Shown: one piece after another, positions 53,998 to 63,196 of the stretch | Layout: each line of letters starts with the position of its first letter | Numbering within the stretch: the first letter of the stretch is position 1 | Source: Flavobacteriales bacterium | GTDB lineage: Bacteria; Bacteroidota; Bacteroidia; CAIKAF01 | Direction: 5' to 3' | Length of the DNA stretch: 64,000 nt | NCBI GenBank assembly: GCA_026418175.1 | Contig: JAOABX010000012.1 | Coordinates: forward strand, 1-64,000 | Program-made: the position numbers and the translations under genes | Notes under the pieces: generated by a model | The model's database searches: none | What the model was told of the DNA's origin: nothing | The model's input: the letters and a program-made list of their open reading frames with translations, nothing else

Positions 53998-54719
53998 CAC
54001 CAAAACCGGTACCCTCGCTCTTCTTTATTCTTATCAATTAGTACAGGCTCTCCGTATTCAGTAGTATCCACAAACAATTCCAGTATCTGGTATTTGAAAA
54101 GCGTATTTTTAGCCCATTCAATGGTGAGTTTATTATCTTTTTCTACCCAGGTTCCTTTTACCGGTACACCCACTTCTGCATTTTCGTCCCATCCCTGGTA
54201 TATACAGCTTCCATCCGCTTTTAATTCCAGACGCATTCCGTCAAGATACCAATAGCCGGTAACATCAGAATTCTTTAACGAAGTGCGCTTTTCCAATCTG
54301 AAATCTTTGGCTGCCAGCGAGGTCGTATTATTGGGGGTCCATATACCTTCTGCCACGAAGGTTTTAGGGTCTATACTAAATACAAAACTCCCGTCAGTAG
54401 GATCACTTCCCGGTTCATACAATTCAAACTTAAACTGATTGTTTTCTTCAGATATAAAGCCTTTTACGTTTCTACGTTTACCTTTAACGATATTATAACC
54501 AGATACATTTTTTCCGTTAATATAATTGATTGAAAGAATCAGTGTATTATTTTTCCCAAACCTACCTATGTATTCTCCCACCAATTGTTGCGTGTCAAAC
54601 TTCTCAATTAAATGTTTATTATCGGCAGGGTGATTTTCTGAAGGAGTAGCAGGTGAATGTTTTTTCCCACAGGAAATTGTAATAAAAGCCACCAAAAATA
54701 AAGCTAGATATTTTTTCAT
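53997..54719 (-). CDS. Lipoprotein of unknown function
   Basis: 240 residues. Lipobox FITISC (Cys17). The mature region has two related beta-rich halves: QQLVGEYIGRFGKNNTLILS and GYWYLDGMRLELKADGSCIYQGW, the latter resembling lipocalin/META-like small domains. No enzymatic motif. Linked by a TGATG stop-start to the DUF2306 gene. No promoter box seen; cmk on the same strand ends 21 bp upstream, so all may be in one operon. Confidence 0.75.
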   Translation of the reverse strand: MKKYLALFLVAFITISCGKKHSPATPSENHPADNKHLIEKFDTQQLVGEYIGRFGKNNTLILSINYINGKNVSGYNIVKGKRRNVKGFISEENNQFKFELYEPGSDPTDGSFVFSIDPKTFVAEGIWTPNNTTSLAAKDFRLEKRTSLKNSDVTGYWYLDGMRLELKADGSCIYQGWDENAEVGVPVKGTWVEKDNKLTIEWAKNTLFKYQILELFVDTTEYGEPVLIDKNKEERGYRFW

Positions 54720-54740
54720 GCCAGATTTATTTGAATGAAT

Positions 54741-55439
54741 TTAAACTTCAATCGCCTGTTTTGATTTTTTTTTTACCCAATCCAGCGCTAGTTTCAATTG
54801 TTCATCAGGAGATAGCGCCGAATTATCTAAAACCAATGCATCGGCAGCCTGGCGCAATGGATCTTCCGTACGATGAGTATCTTCATAATCACGTATTGCC
54901 TGATTATTTCTTACTTCATCCAACGAAATTTCCTTACCAGCAGCTTTTAATTCTTCAAACCTTCGCTTTGCTCGAATCTCAGGATCTGCCGTCATAAAAA
55001 TTTTTAATTCTGCATCTGGCATGATCACTGTTCCAATATCTCTGCCATCCATCACCACTCCTTTTTTTTGGGCAATAGCCCGCTGTAATTGTTGTAACTT
55101 ATTTCTTACAGCCCGAAGCTGGCTGATACGACTGGCTAATTCTGCTACCTGTATATTTCGGATTCGAGACTCTACCGATACGCCATTGAGAAGCACATCT
55201 GATTGGCCAGAATCCTTGCTATATTCAAAATCAATATGCAATGATGGGAGAGCGTTAATCAATCCTTCTTTATCCATGGTTCCATCCGGATGAATTAACC
55301 CATGATCTAACGCATACAAGGCTACAGCACGATACATAGCTCCAGTATCAATATAAATATAGCCTAACGTACGAGCCAAAGCTTTAGCCAATGTACTCTT
55401 TCCACAAGAAGAATAACCGTCGATAGCAATATTAATCAA
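54741..55439 (-). CDS. cmk: Cytidylate kinase
   Basis: 232 residues. P-loop NMP kinase with AIDGYSSCGKSTLAKALA, GAMYRAVALYAL and MDGRDIGTVIMPDAELKIF. Phosphorylates CMP and dCMP. Length is typical of the bacterial enzyme. First gene of a possible operon with the lipoprotein, DUF2306 and glycosyltransferase genes. Confidence 0.95.
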   Translation of the reverse strand: MINIAIDGYSSCGKSTLAKALARTLGYIYIDTGAMYRAVALYALDHGLIHPDGTMDKEGLINALPSLHIDFEYSKDSGQSDVLLNGVSVESRIRNIQVAELASRISQLRAVRNKLQQLQRAIAQKKGVVMDGRDIGTVIMPDAELKIFMTADPEIRAKRRFEELKAAGKEISLDEVRNNQAIRDYEDTHRTEDPLRQAADALVLDNSALSPDEQLKLALDWVKKKSKQAIEV

Positions 55440-55688
55440 GGAAAAAATTTTGAATAAAATTACATTATAATCCTGAATTTCCTATCTGCATTATTTATTG
55501 TAGTCTTAATTATATTACAACCATAGCTTTAATATAACTTATAAACTTAATTTTATATCATGGTTGTGTTATAAATCATTATTAGTTCTTTAAATATAGT
55601 TCCAATCATGTGTTAAAATACAAATTATGATTTATCTTTTTATTCAACCCAGAATAAAATACCTTGACATCATTTTCTTAAAGTTCAT
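55440..55688. other. AT-rich non-coding spacer with an inverted repeat
   Basis: 249 bp between the helix-hairpin-helix gene and cmk. ACAACCAT (55517-55524) and ATGGTTGT (55560-55567) form an 8-bp inverted repeat with a 35-nt, AT-only-like loop. No RNA family or open frame was recognised. It could be a weak terminator for the upstream gene or an operator for cmk. Confidence 0.5.
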
Positions 55689-57818
55689 CTAATCAACCTT
55701 TTGGTTAAATAGGGCCTGTTTTACCTTTCGGTGAATTCCAAAACGATAGCGAACTTGAACTTTTACTTCCGTACGTGTATTGCCATCAATTTCATCCAGT
55801 CCGCTGCCAATGGTTTGACGATTAAGAAAATATGATTGCGCTATGCGAAACCAAACGCTTAACCCTTTTATAATTTCATACTTCGCCTGTATATAAAATC
55901 GCATGCCCTGATAAAAATATGCAGGCACAGAAAAACTATATAACACATCGTTTTCATATGCATACAATCGGGTATCAAAATCATCGGTATTAAAAACCGC
56001 AAGGCGTGCTGAAACATCCAGTGGAACAATGTCAGGTTTATAAACTACATCTTGATAAATCAAAAACCCCCATCGAAAAGGTTTATCCGGCTGTTCAAGA
56101 GTAATCAATTCAATACGATTTTTTAGTTTGAGTTGTTTACTAACTTCAAAAGTAAAATTAAACCGATAATTTGTCCTCACAACATCAATGATAGGCTCAA
56201 TAAATTCATCCTGAATGGTTGAATTTTGCTGCGTATTACTTCGCCGAATTCGTAAATACGTTTCCGTTCGACGATTAGGTGCATACGTGGCTTGCAATAA
56301 AAATTCATAGCCGGTTGATGGTGCATCTACATTGTATCGCAACCATGGAAATTGAAAAACATCCACATATCCCATCAAATTAAATTTTTGTATTGGATTG
56401 GCTGTAAACCCAAGATATACACCACGTTCATTTTGTGCTTCACTGCGTTCGCCAAACGCATTGGAATTCATGTTTTGATATTTCTTTGAATACTCTCGGA
56501 TTACAAACGACAAACCAAAATTTCCCGATAAATTGGCTTGAACTCCTTGTAAAAATGCATGTGCCCCATGTTGATCCAATGCCAATTCACCAAAGAGATA
56601 AAATTTTCCAACGAGCCAATTGTAATCTATTCCAATATTAAACAACCTATCTCCCCGAAAACGATATAAATTATACAACTGATTATCAAGCACCAATTCT
56701 GCTGAATAGTGAGTATACACGCCCGTTATACCAACATTCCACTTTTTGGCTCTATACATAATATTTCCCCCTGTAAGTAATTCATATATTCTATTTTTTT
56801 TATTCAATTCATTCAAGGTACGATGCAAGCCTGATTCGTAAAAAGATGAAAATTGAAGAGCGGCCCCGGTCAGGCTATCAACGTTAGTAATAGTTGCACT
56901 TAGCGGCTTGTATGATACAAATCCTGTTACAGTTACGGGGCCAATTTTGGCTTCAGCTGCAGCCCCGCGGTTAAAAAAGGCTTGGTTTGTTGCGGTGTAT
57001 GGCCGTATGCCCGACGGGAACCGTTTGATGTTCATGGCCAATGCTGTACGCCGAAAACCAAATCCTGTCCAAAGTGTTAGTCCTTGTCCGAATTGCAAAT
57101 TATAATCTCCTATTGCAATTTTTTTTAATATACCGATATCTTTCAGAAAAAGGTGTCCAGCATAAAAATCAAAACCATAGGGCTGCGTACCTGAAAAAAA
57201 CTCTTCTCCACGGTCTTTTTTAGCCACAAAACCCACGCTCACTCGATCTCGATAGGTAAAACGATAACGAAAAAAAACTTGTGACGGGTCACCCAAATAT
57301 CCGGCCGTATTGTTTGTATCATTCATCAAAAAACCTTTTGACTTTTCTAAAATTTGAGTGTATCGGGCAACTAGCTCATGTTTACCATATTGAAATATAT
57401 CTTTAAGTTTAAGTGATTTTTGCTGTTTGGGAGGATACACATCAATAAAAGGCAGTATAGAATAAATGGTTTCATCATTCCAACCTGGAATAAACTGAAT
57501 TTCATAAATACTTAGCAAAGGTCCGTGTCGATGGATATATTCAAACAAACTGTTTATTTGTAGTTCATTTAGCAAATACAATTGTTTCAACTCTTCGGGC
57601 TTGGTTTGATTCAGGTTTATTGGATGATCATAGTAATAATTCAAATCTTCAAGCAACGCTGTAAAATCAATTTCTTGTTCGGTAGTTTCAGAAATGGTTT
57701 CAATGAATCGTTCAATGATATTCTCTTTCACCGGATCTGATTTTCCTGTTTGGCCGTTTGATGTAAAACAAACCATCATTAAGGCCATCACATAGAATAT
57801 GGCTGCCAGTTTCTTCAT
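55689..57818 (-). CDS. Helix-hairpin-helix plus outer-membrane barrel protein
   Basis: 709 residues. Signal peptide to TSNGQ (~23). Residues ~60-135 have ComEA-like helix-hairpin-helix segments (INLNQTKPEELKQLYLLNE; IQFIPGWNDETIYSILPFI). Residues ~150-709 are a beta-barrel rich in aromatic and alternating residues, ending KVKQALFNQKVD. This HhH-barrel architecture is typical of a Bacteroidota family. The HhH would lie in the periplasm. Function unknown; DNA binding is not assumed. Start shares one base with the upstream stop (TAATG), coupling it to the PorV/PorQ-like gene. Confidence 0.83.
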   Translation of the reverse strand: MKKLAAIFYVMALMMVCFTSNGQTGKSDPVKENIIERFIETISETTEQEIDFTALLEDLNYYYDHPINLNQTKPEELKQLYLLNELQINSLFEYIHRHGPLLSIYEIQFIPGWNDETIYSILPFIDVYPPKQQKSLKLKDIFQYGKHELVARYTQILEKSKGFLMNDTNNTAGYLGDPSQVFFRYRFTYRDRVSVGFVAKKDRGEEFFSGTQPYGFDFYAGHLFLKDIGILKKIAIGDYNLQFGQGLTLWTGFGFRRTALAMNIKRFPSGIRPYTATNQAFFNRGAAAEAKIGPVTVTGFVSYKPLSATITNVDSLTGAALQFSSFYESGLHRTLNELNKKNRIYELLTGGNIMYRAKKWNVGITGVYTHYSAELVLDNQLYNLYRFRGDRLFNIGIDYNWLVGKFYLFGELALDQHGAHAFLQGVQANLSGNFGLSFVIREYSKKYQNMNSNAFGERSEAQNERGVYLGFTANPIQKFNLMGYVDVFQFPWLRYNVDAPSTGYEFLLQATYAPNRRTETYLRIRRSNTQQNSTIQDEFIEPIIDVVRTNYRFNFTFEVSKQLKLKNRIELITLEQPDKPFRWGFLIYQDVVYKPDIVPLDVSARLAVFNTDDFDTRLYAYENDVLYSFSVPAYFYQGMRFYIQAKYEIIKGLSVWFRIAQSYFLNRQTIGSGLDEIDGNTRTEVKVQVRYRFGIHRKVKQALFNQKVD

Positions 57819-58642
57819 TATTTACCAAACTTATAACTTAACGAAGCCTGAGGCGAAAATCCCAATATTGGTTGCCAGGCAGCAGCAGCATCTAACTTAA
57901 ATCCTTTAATCATCAACCCAAATCCAAATGTGGGCGAAACTGGATTGGAGCTAAAGCCTATGCGAAAAAATAATTGTTCAATAGCATGATATTCTACCCC
58001 TAAACGAATAATGGGATGAAAATCCAAGTCTGCCTGTAATTCAGATGTGGCCAATACTTTTTCATGAAACGCATACGAAGTTCCCAATCGAAAAATGGTA
58101 GGAATTTTTTCTCGATTATAATCAGCCAGCGGGGTTCGGGTGGGATTAAACACATGTGCTGCGATGACCCATCGAGACAGCGGCTTCACCTGAAATGAAA
58201 TTTCGCCAGATGCTGTAACCAAATCACCATATCCCTCACCAATGTGAATCCAATGTATATTAAATTGAATGCCAGCAGAAAAAATAGGGCCAAAGTTTCG
58301 GGCATAGGCTAATCCAAATTTATTTTCATTGTATTGTGAATATCCAAACCGGTTGAAATTTAAGTCAAAACACCCAATTTTTTTTATTGGTATAACTAAT
58401 GCTAACCCTTGGCTGCTTAATTCAGGAAGCAAAAAACGATTTTCATAATAGACTGCGGCTTCCATTTGATTGAGCCATGCCAGTCCAGCTTGATTATTAA
58501 AAGAAGACCAAACATCACTTAATGAAACGGATGCATTTCCTAAAGCTGCTGACCGGGCACCCACCGGCGAATTTTGTGCAATAGATACACCTGATAAAAT
58601 GAAAGTACAATAAACAATATGAATAAACTTGGGTTGGCTCAT
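57818..58642 (-). CDS. PorV/PorQ-like outer-membrane barrel
   Basis: 274 residues. Signal peptide ending SIAQ (~23), then SPVGARSAALGNASVSLSDVWSSFNNQAGLAW, a typical N-terminus of PorV/PorQ-like and related FadL-type 14-strand barrels, broken here: GARSAALGNASVSLSD and NNQAGLAW. It ends ASLSYKFGK. PorV shuttles T9SS cargo to the attachment complex in P. gingivalis; whether this paralog does so is inferred only. Coupled to the HhH-barrel gene (TAATG) and 26 bp after purE. Confidence 0.78.
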   Translation of the reverse strand: MSQPKFIHIVYCTFILSGVSIAQNSPVGARSAALGNASVSLSDVWSSFNNQAGLAWLNQMEAAVYYENRFLLPELSSQGLALVIPIKKIGCFDLNFNRFGYSQYNENKFGLAYARNFGPIFSAGIQFNIHWIHIGEGYGDLVTASGEISFQVKPLSRWVIAAHVFNPTRTPLADYNREKIPTIFRLGTSYAFHEKVLATSELQADLDFHPIIRLGVEYHAIEQLFFRIGFSSNPVSPTFGFGLMIKGFKLDAAAAWQPILGFSPQASLSYKFGK

Positions 58643-58668
58643 ATTAATTATTTGAAATACCCGGTGAA

Positions 58669-59181
58669 CTACTTCACCTGATAATGGTATTCCAAATTAT
58701 CAAAATCTTTCACAGTTTCCAAAACTTTTTGTGTCAATTCTTTCTTAAACGACTGAATGCGTTGATAAGTATCTGGATGATGAAGAGCAATGATTTTAGC
58801 TGCCAGGATGCCTGCATTTTTAGCAGCATTTAATGCTACCGTAGCAACTGGAATACCGTTTGGCATTTGTAGGATAGAGAGGATTGAATCCCATCCATCA
58901 ATTGAATTGCTGGATTTAATGGGCACACCAATTACCGGAAGGGGTGTTATGGAAGCAACCATGCCAGGCAAATGGGCAGCGCCACCGGCACCCGCAATAA
59001 TTACCTGAATGCCCCGATCCGCTGCCTGTTCAGCATATTGCATCATTCGGTGTGGAGTACGATGAGCTGAAACAACTGTAATTTCAAATGGAATCTGCAT
59101 TTCTTCCAAAAAATCAGCGGCATCCTTCATTACCGAAAGATCGCTTTTACTGCCCATGATGATTCCAACCAGTGGTTTCAT
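58669..59181 (-). CDS. purE: N5-carboxyaminoimidazole ribonucleotide mutase
   Basis: 170 residues. Class I PurE with the N-terminal IIMGSKSDLSVMKDAADFL, SAHRTPHRM, and AGGAAHLPGMVASITPLPVIGVP. Converts N5-CAIR to CAIR in purine synthesis. Length typical. purK is not next to it. First gene of the probable unit with the two barrel genes. Confidence 0.96.
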   Translation of the reverse strand: MKPLVGIIMGSKSDLSVMKDAADFLEEMQIPFEITVVSAHRTPHRMMQYAEQAADRGIQVIIAGAGGAAHLPGMVASITPLPVIGVPIKSSNSIDGWDSILSILQMPNGIPVATVALNAAKNAGILAAKIIALHHPDTYQRIQSFKKELTQKVLETVKDFDNLEYHYQVK

Positions 59182-59204
59182 TGTATGTGTATTTAAACAA
59201 AAAA

Positions 59205-59219
59205 CCCCCGGAACGGGGG
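59205..59219 (-). terminator. Rho-independent terminator after the zinc-ribbon gene
   Basis: CCCCCG-GAA-CGGGGG, 6-bp GC stem with a three-base loop, followed on the minus strand by TTTTTTG. It starts 4 bp after the stop at 59224. Confidence 0.88.
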
Positions 59220-59223
59220 AGAA

Positions 59224-60021
59224 TTATTTTACCATTTTCTTGATTTTTTCTTCTTCTTCCGAAGCCAAAACTGCATCTACAATAACTCGTCCACAATGCT
59301 CACAAACAAGAATCTTTTTCCGCTGTGCAATATCAATTTGGCGTTGTGGAGGGATCTTGTTAAAGCAGCCACCGCATGAATCACGCTCGATAGATACTAC
59401 TGCTAGTCCATTGAATGAATTAGAACGAATACGCTTATACGCTGTGAGGTAACGCTCTTCAATGTACTTTTCAAATTCTTTTGATTTCTCTATTAATACT
59501 TGCTCTTCTTTTTCAGTTTCAGCAATAATATCGTCAAGTTCACCTTTTTTATGTTTTAAATCTTCTTTACGATCGGACAACTTCTTCTCAAGTTCTTCAA
59601 TATTTTTTTTAATCATTTCAATCTTCGCCTTATACTCCTTAATGCGTTTTTCAGCCAGCTGAATTTCTAAATTTTGGTATTCAATTTCTTTTGAAAGAGA
59701 ATCAAATTCTCGATTATTTCGTACGTTGGCTTGCTGCTGCTCATACTTCTTAATCAGGGCCTGACTTTCTTTGATCGCATTTTTTCGATTAGAAATTTCA
59801 GCTTCAACCGATGCCTGTTCGTCTTTCATTTTATTTATTCGGGTTTCCAGACCGGCTATTTCATCTTCCAAGTCTTGAACTTCCAAGGGTAATTCTCCGC
59901 GTACAGTGCGAATTCTGTCAATTTTTGAATCAATCAACTGCAAGTCGTAAAGTGCTCTCAGTTTATCTTCAACTGACATTTCCTTTGGATCCACAACTGT
60001 TGCTGATGCTTTTTTAGTCAT
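59224..60021 (-). CDS. Coiled-coil protein with C4 zinc ribbon (zf-RING_7 / CT398-like)
   Basis: 265 residues. Residues ~40-200 form a long antiparallel coiled coil (EQASVEAEISNRKNAIKESQ; EYQNLEIQLAEKRIKEYKAK). Residues ~212-250 hold the zinc ribbon: CGGC and CEHCG separated by ~20 residues. Members of this family are cytoplasmic and often near NIF3, as here (3 bp after it). Suggested roles in nucleic-acid or secretion contexts are not proven. Ends in a strong terminator. Confidence 0.88.
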   Translation of the reverse strand: MTKKASATVVDPKEMSVEDKLRALYDLQLIDSKIDRIRTVRGELPLEVQDLEDEIAGLETRINKMKDEQASVEAEISNRKNAIKESQALIKKYEQQQANVRNNREFDSLSKEIEYQNLEIQLAEKRIKEYKAKIEMIKKNIEELEKKLSDRKEDLKHKKGELDDIIAETEKEEQVLIEKSKEFEKYIEERYLTAYKRIRSNSFNGLAVVSIERDSCGGCFNKIPPQRQIDIAQRKKILVCEHCGRVIVDAVLASEEEEKIKKMVK

Positions 60022-60023
60022 AA

Positions 60024-61115
60024 TTACAGGTAATTAACCGGATTTGTATTGGTATTTGAAATTAGGACGGCAAATGTAGGAAATTTTTTCTGAATTTCAT
60101 GCGCCAGCAAATCTTTTGTAAATTGTTCAGTTTCAAAATGTCCTGCGTCTACCAGGAGAATTTTACCATCGGCTTCAAAAAAGTCATGGTATTTAATATC
60201 TGCCGTTATAAAAACATCGGCACCGGCTTTTATTGCATCTTTCAAAAGAAAAAATCCGGCTCCACCACATACAGCTACTCGTTGAACCTTATGTTTTATC
60301 GGAGCAGTGTATCGTAACATAGGAATACTCAATGAATTTTTCACATTTTGTAATAAATCCATTACCTCCTTGGGTTCGGGCAAATTTCCTATCATACCAG
60401 AACCTACCATTTGATAGCTATTTTGCAATTCAATAACCTCATATGCTATTTCCTCATAGGGGTGAGAATTCCGCAACGCTTGTAGAATTTCTGTTTGAAG
60501 ATATGCCGGGAAAACAACTTCTAGTTTTCTTTCAGGCTCTGTATGCCGTTTTCCAATTTGACCAACAAACGGATTGGCCTGGTCGTTTGCTTTGAATGTA
60601 CCTAGTCCTTCCGTAGTAAAACTACATTCTGAGTAATTACCAATATTCCCTGCTCCGGCAGCAAATAATGCATTACTTACATGCTCATGGTGCGAAGCAG
60701 GTACATATGTGTATAATTTACATAATAATTTCGTTTTGGGCTGAAGAATCTGTGGATTTTGAATATTTAATCTTCTGCATAATTCAGCATTCACACCATA
60801 ATGTACATTATCCAGGTTGGTATGAAGTGCAATAATGCTAATGTTATTTCGTATGGCTTTAAGCAAGGCACGCTCAATATAATTAGCACCAATGATGCGT
60901 TTAATGCCTTTAAAGAGTATGGGGTGATGAGCAATAACGGCATTACATTTCTTTTGGATAGCTTCTTCAATGACTTCTTCTGTACAATCTAGTGAAACCA
61001 AAATACCGGTTAGAAATTCCTCTCCTTTCACTAACAAACCAACATTGTCATATTCTTCATGGTATTCTACTGGAGCAAATTCTTGCACCCATTTAAGCAA
61101 ATCCTGTAATTTCAT
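60024..61115 (-). CDS. Nif3-like dinuclear metal-centre protein
   Basis: 363 residues, the long form. N-terminal metal-binding half has EYDNVGLLVKG, VIAHHPILFKG and ALHTNLDNVHYGVN; C-terminal half has VCGGAGFFLLKDAIKAGAD and LVDAGHFETEQF, which complete the two-metal site. The ~100-residue insert between (~125-230) is a CutA/PII-like domain (LYTYVPASHHEHVSNALFAA; NSHPYEEIAYEV). Annotated elsewhere as GTP cyclohydrolase 1 type 2 homolog, but biochemical role is uncertain. Operon with the zinc-ribbon gene; promoter box at 61140-61147. Confidence 0.92.
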   Translation of the reverse strand: MKLQDLLKWVQEFAPVEYHEEYDNVGLLVKGEEFLTGILVSLDCTEEVIEEAIQKKCNAVIAHHPILFKGIKRIIGANYIERALLKAIRNNISIIALHTNLDNVHYGVNAELCRRLNIQNPQILQPKTKLLCKLYTYVPASHHEHVSNALFAAGAGNIGNYSECSFTTEGLGTFKANDQANPFVGQIGKRHTEPERKLEVVFPAYLQTEILQALRNSHPYEEIAYEVIELQNSYQMVGSGMIGNLPEPKEVMDLLQNVKNSLSIPMLRYTAPIKHKVQRVAVCGGAGFFLLKDAIKAGADVFITADIKYHDFFEADGKILLVDAGHFETEQFTKDLLAHEIQKKFPTFAVLISNTNTNPVNYL

Positions 61116-61139
61116 TGCATTTTTTTATGATAATAAAAG

Positions 61140-61147
61140 CAAATGTA
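61140..61147 (-). promoter_or_regulatory. Bacteroidota -7 box for the NIF3/zinc-ribbon operon
   Basis: Minus-strand TACATTTG, 25 bp before ATG 61115. Confidence 0.6.
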
Positions 61148-61192
61148 ATATTCAAGACCAGCATTATTAATAAATGAAATTGTTAAAAAATA

Positions 61193-61223
61193 TTTGCATT
61201 TTAAAAGTAAAAATATAATTTTG
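61193..61223 (+). promoter_or_regulatory. Consensus Bacteroidota promoter of lpxK
   Basis: TTTG (61193-61196), 19-bp spacer, TAATTTTG (61216-61223). Both boxes and spacing fit the consensus; transcript start is expected near 61230. Confidence 0.75.
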
Positions 61224-61256
61224 AAGACAATCGACCCTTGGCTATGAAAAACCCCT

Positions 61257-62333
61257 TTGAAAGCTATTAAAATAATATTACTCCCTCTATCATTTGTATA
61301 TGAAATTATTATACAAATCAGAAATTATTTATTCAATGCTGGTATTTTTAAGTCACATTCATTTTCCCGTCCAGTTTTGTTAATTGGCAACCTAACATGC
61401 GGAGGAACTGGCAAAACCCCACATGTAGAAACCTTGATTCGTATTTTACAGAGTGAAAAAATTCCTTGCGCTGCTATTAGTAGAGGATACGGTAGAAAAT
61501 CACATGGATTTCAGTGGGTTGAAGTAACAGATGATTATTTAAAAACAGGTGATGAACCATTGCAGGTAAAACAAAAATTTCCACAAATTCCGGTAGCTGT
61601 AGACGGGAATAGAATTCGAGGCATTACCCGTATTTTACAAGAACATCCGGATGTTAAAGCAATTGTAATGGATGATGGGTTTCAACATCGAAAAGTAAAA
61701 CCATCACTATCCATCTTATTAATGGATTATGAAGAATTAGATAAAAAGAATTTTCTATTGCCCGCCGGAACACTTCGAGAGCCCCTCTCATCAGCTTCAA
61801 GAGCTGATATAATAATTGTAACAAAAACGCCGGCATTTTTTACTCCACTAGAAAAGCGTTTGTTAAAAGACCGCATGAAATGTTACGCTTCACAACAGGT
61901 ATTTTTTACAACCATGCAAAATGGAGAATTACTTTCGGTGGTTGAATTGGGAAAACCTGCCTTGTTTAATAAAGAATATTATAAAGAACGAAAATATCAA
62001 GTACTTTTGGTTACCGGTATTGCCAATCCTGCTCCACTAGAACAATATATCAAAGAAAATTTTATATTGGCCAAACACTTGCGTTTTGCTGATCATCATT
62101 GCTACACTAAAAATGATATCGAAAAAATTAAAGAATCTTTTCATCAAATAACCGATGAAAAAAAACTTATTATTACCACTGAAAAAGATGCCATGCGCCT
62201 CAACAGTGCCAGTTTGCGAACTCTTTACAATGATTTACCTTTGTTCTACCTGGGGGTAGATGTAAAATTTCATCAGCAGGATTATGAATCTTTTAAAAAA
62301 ATCATTGTAGATCATGTGGCCAAGTTTCGATGA
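61257..62333 (+). CDS. lpxK: Tetraacyldisaccharide 4'-kinase
   Basis: 358 residues from TTG 61257 (reads KAIKIILLPLSFVYE..., the usual LpxK N-terminus). P-loop kinase with LLIGNLTCGGTGKTPHVETL, VMDDGFQHRKVKPSL and the late TTEKDAMRL. Phosphorylates the lipid A precursor at the 4' position on the inner membrane. No in-frame ATG exists before the family's N-terminus; an out-of-frame ATG at 61244 opens an 8-codon frame that ends at 61270. See the finding on a possible one-base error or leader. Overlaps the next gene by 20 bp. Confidence 0.93.
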   Translation: MKAIKIILLPLSFVYEIIIQIRNYLFNAGIFKSHSFSRPVLLIGNLTCGGTGKTPHVETLIRILQSEKIPCAAISRGYGRKSHGFQWVEVTDDYLKTGDEPLQVKQKFPQIPVAVDGNRIRGITRILQEHPDVKAIVMDDGFQHRKVKPSLSILLMDYEELDKKNFLLPAGTLREPLSSASRADIIIVTKTPAFFTPLEKRLLKDRMKCYASQQVFFTTMQNGELLSVVELGKPALFNKEYYKERKYQVLLVTGIANPAPLEQYIKENFILAKHLRFADHHCYTKNDIEKIKESFHQITDEKKLIITTEKDAMRLNSASLRTLYNDLPLFYLGVDVKFHQQDYESFKKIIVDHVAKFR

Positions 62334-63132
62334 AGCAGTAGCATATATTCAATCAAAAACCAAAATTCATCCGGTAACTGGGATTATTCTTGGTTCTGGC
62401 TTAGGGGGGCTGGTACATGAACTGCATGTTGATGTTTCGATACCTTATGCAGAGATTCCAAATTTTCCGATTTCAACAGTAGAAGGTCATAAAGGAAGGC
62501 TAATTTTGGGATATTTAAACGACATCCCTGTAGTAGTTATGCAAGGGCGTTTTCATTACTATGAAGGATATACGATGCAACAAGTTTGCTTTCCGGTTCG
62601 GGTAATGAAATTGCTAGGAGCGGAAAAGCTTCTAGTATCTAACGCCGCCGGTGGCATGAACCCTAATTTTCAAGTAGGCGATTTAATGCTTATTCGTGAC
62701 CATATCAACCTATTTCCTGAAAATCCGCTACGGGGAACTAATGATTCAACCTGGGGGCCGCGATTTCCTGATATGAGTCATGCCTATAACAAACAATTCA
62801 TTGAGCATGCCGAAAATATCGCTCATTCACTTTCCATTGCTATCCATAAAGGAGTATATGCCGGAGTTCCCGGCCCATGCTTTGAAACTCCGGCCGAATA
62901 CAAATACTTACGAATTATTGGTGCAGATGCTGTAGGAATGAGCACCGTACCTGAAATTATTACTGCCGTTCATGCCGGAATGCAATGTTTTGGTATTTCA
63001 GTAATTACTGACTTGGGGCTTGAAGGTGAGGTACACCGTGTTACTCACGAAGAAGTAATGAAAGCAGCACATCAGGCTGAAAAAAAAATGACTGCATTAT
63101 TCAAAGAATTGATCAAAAAAATAAATAATTAG
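62314..63132 (+). CDS. Purine nucleoside phosphorylase
   Basis: 272 residues. Trimeric PNP (PunA/DeoD2-type) signature: GIILGSGLGGLVHEL (phosphate loop), GRFHYYEGYTMQQVCFPVRV, SNAAGGMNPNFQVGDLMLI, GPCFETPAEYKYLRIIGADAVGMSTVPE. Cleaves purine nucleosides (inosine, guanosine) with phosphate. ATG 62314 overlaps the lpxK stop by 20 bp, so the genes are likely co-transcribed. Confidence 0.95.
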   Translation: MWPSFDEAVAYIQSKTKIHPVTGIILGSGLGGLVHELHVDVSIPYAEIPNFPISTVEGHKGRLILGYLNDIPVVVMQGRFHYYEGYTMQQVCFPVRVMKLLGAEKLLVSNAAGGMNPNFQVGDLMLIRDHINLFPENPLRGTNDSTWGPRFPDMSHAYNKQFIEHAENIAHSLSIAIHKGVYAGVPGPCFETPAEYKYLRIIGADAVGMSTVPEIITAVHAGMQCFGISVITDLGLEGEVHRVTHEEVMKAAHQAEKKMTALFKELIKKINN

Positions 63133-63196
63133 ATTTTTAGTATGAGTAATTAAACCGTGAGGATGCAGTGTAAAACTTACATTTTTTTAATACATC

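Noticed and set aside
61244..61270. lpxK as a pseudogene
   Set aside because: The frame from TTG 61257 is complete with all kinase motifs; only the start is unusual.
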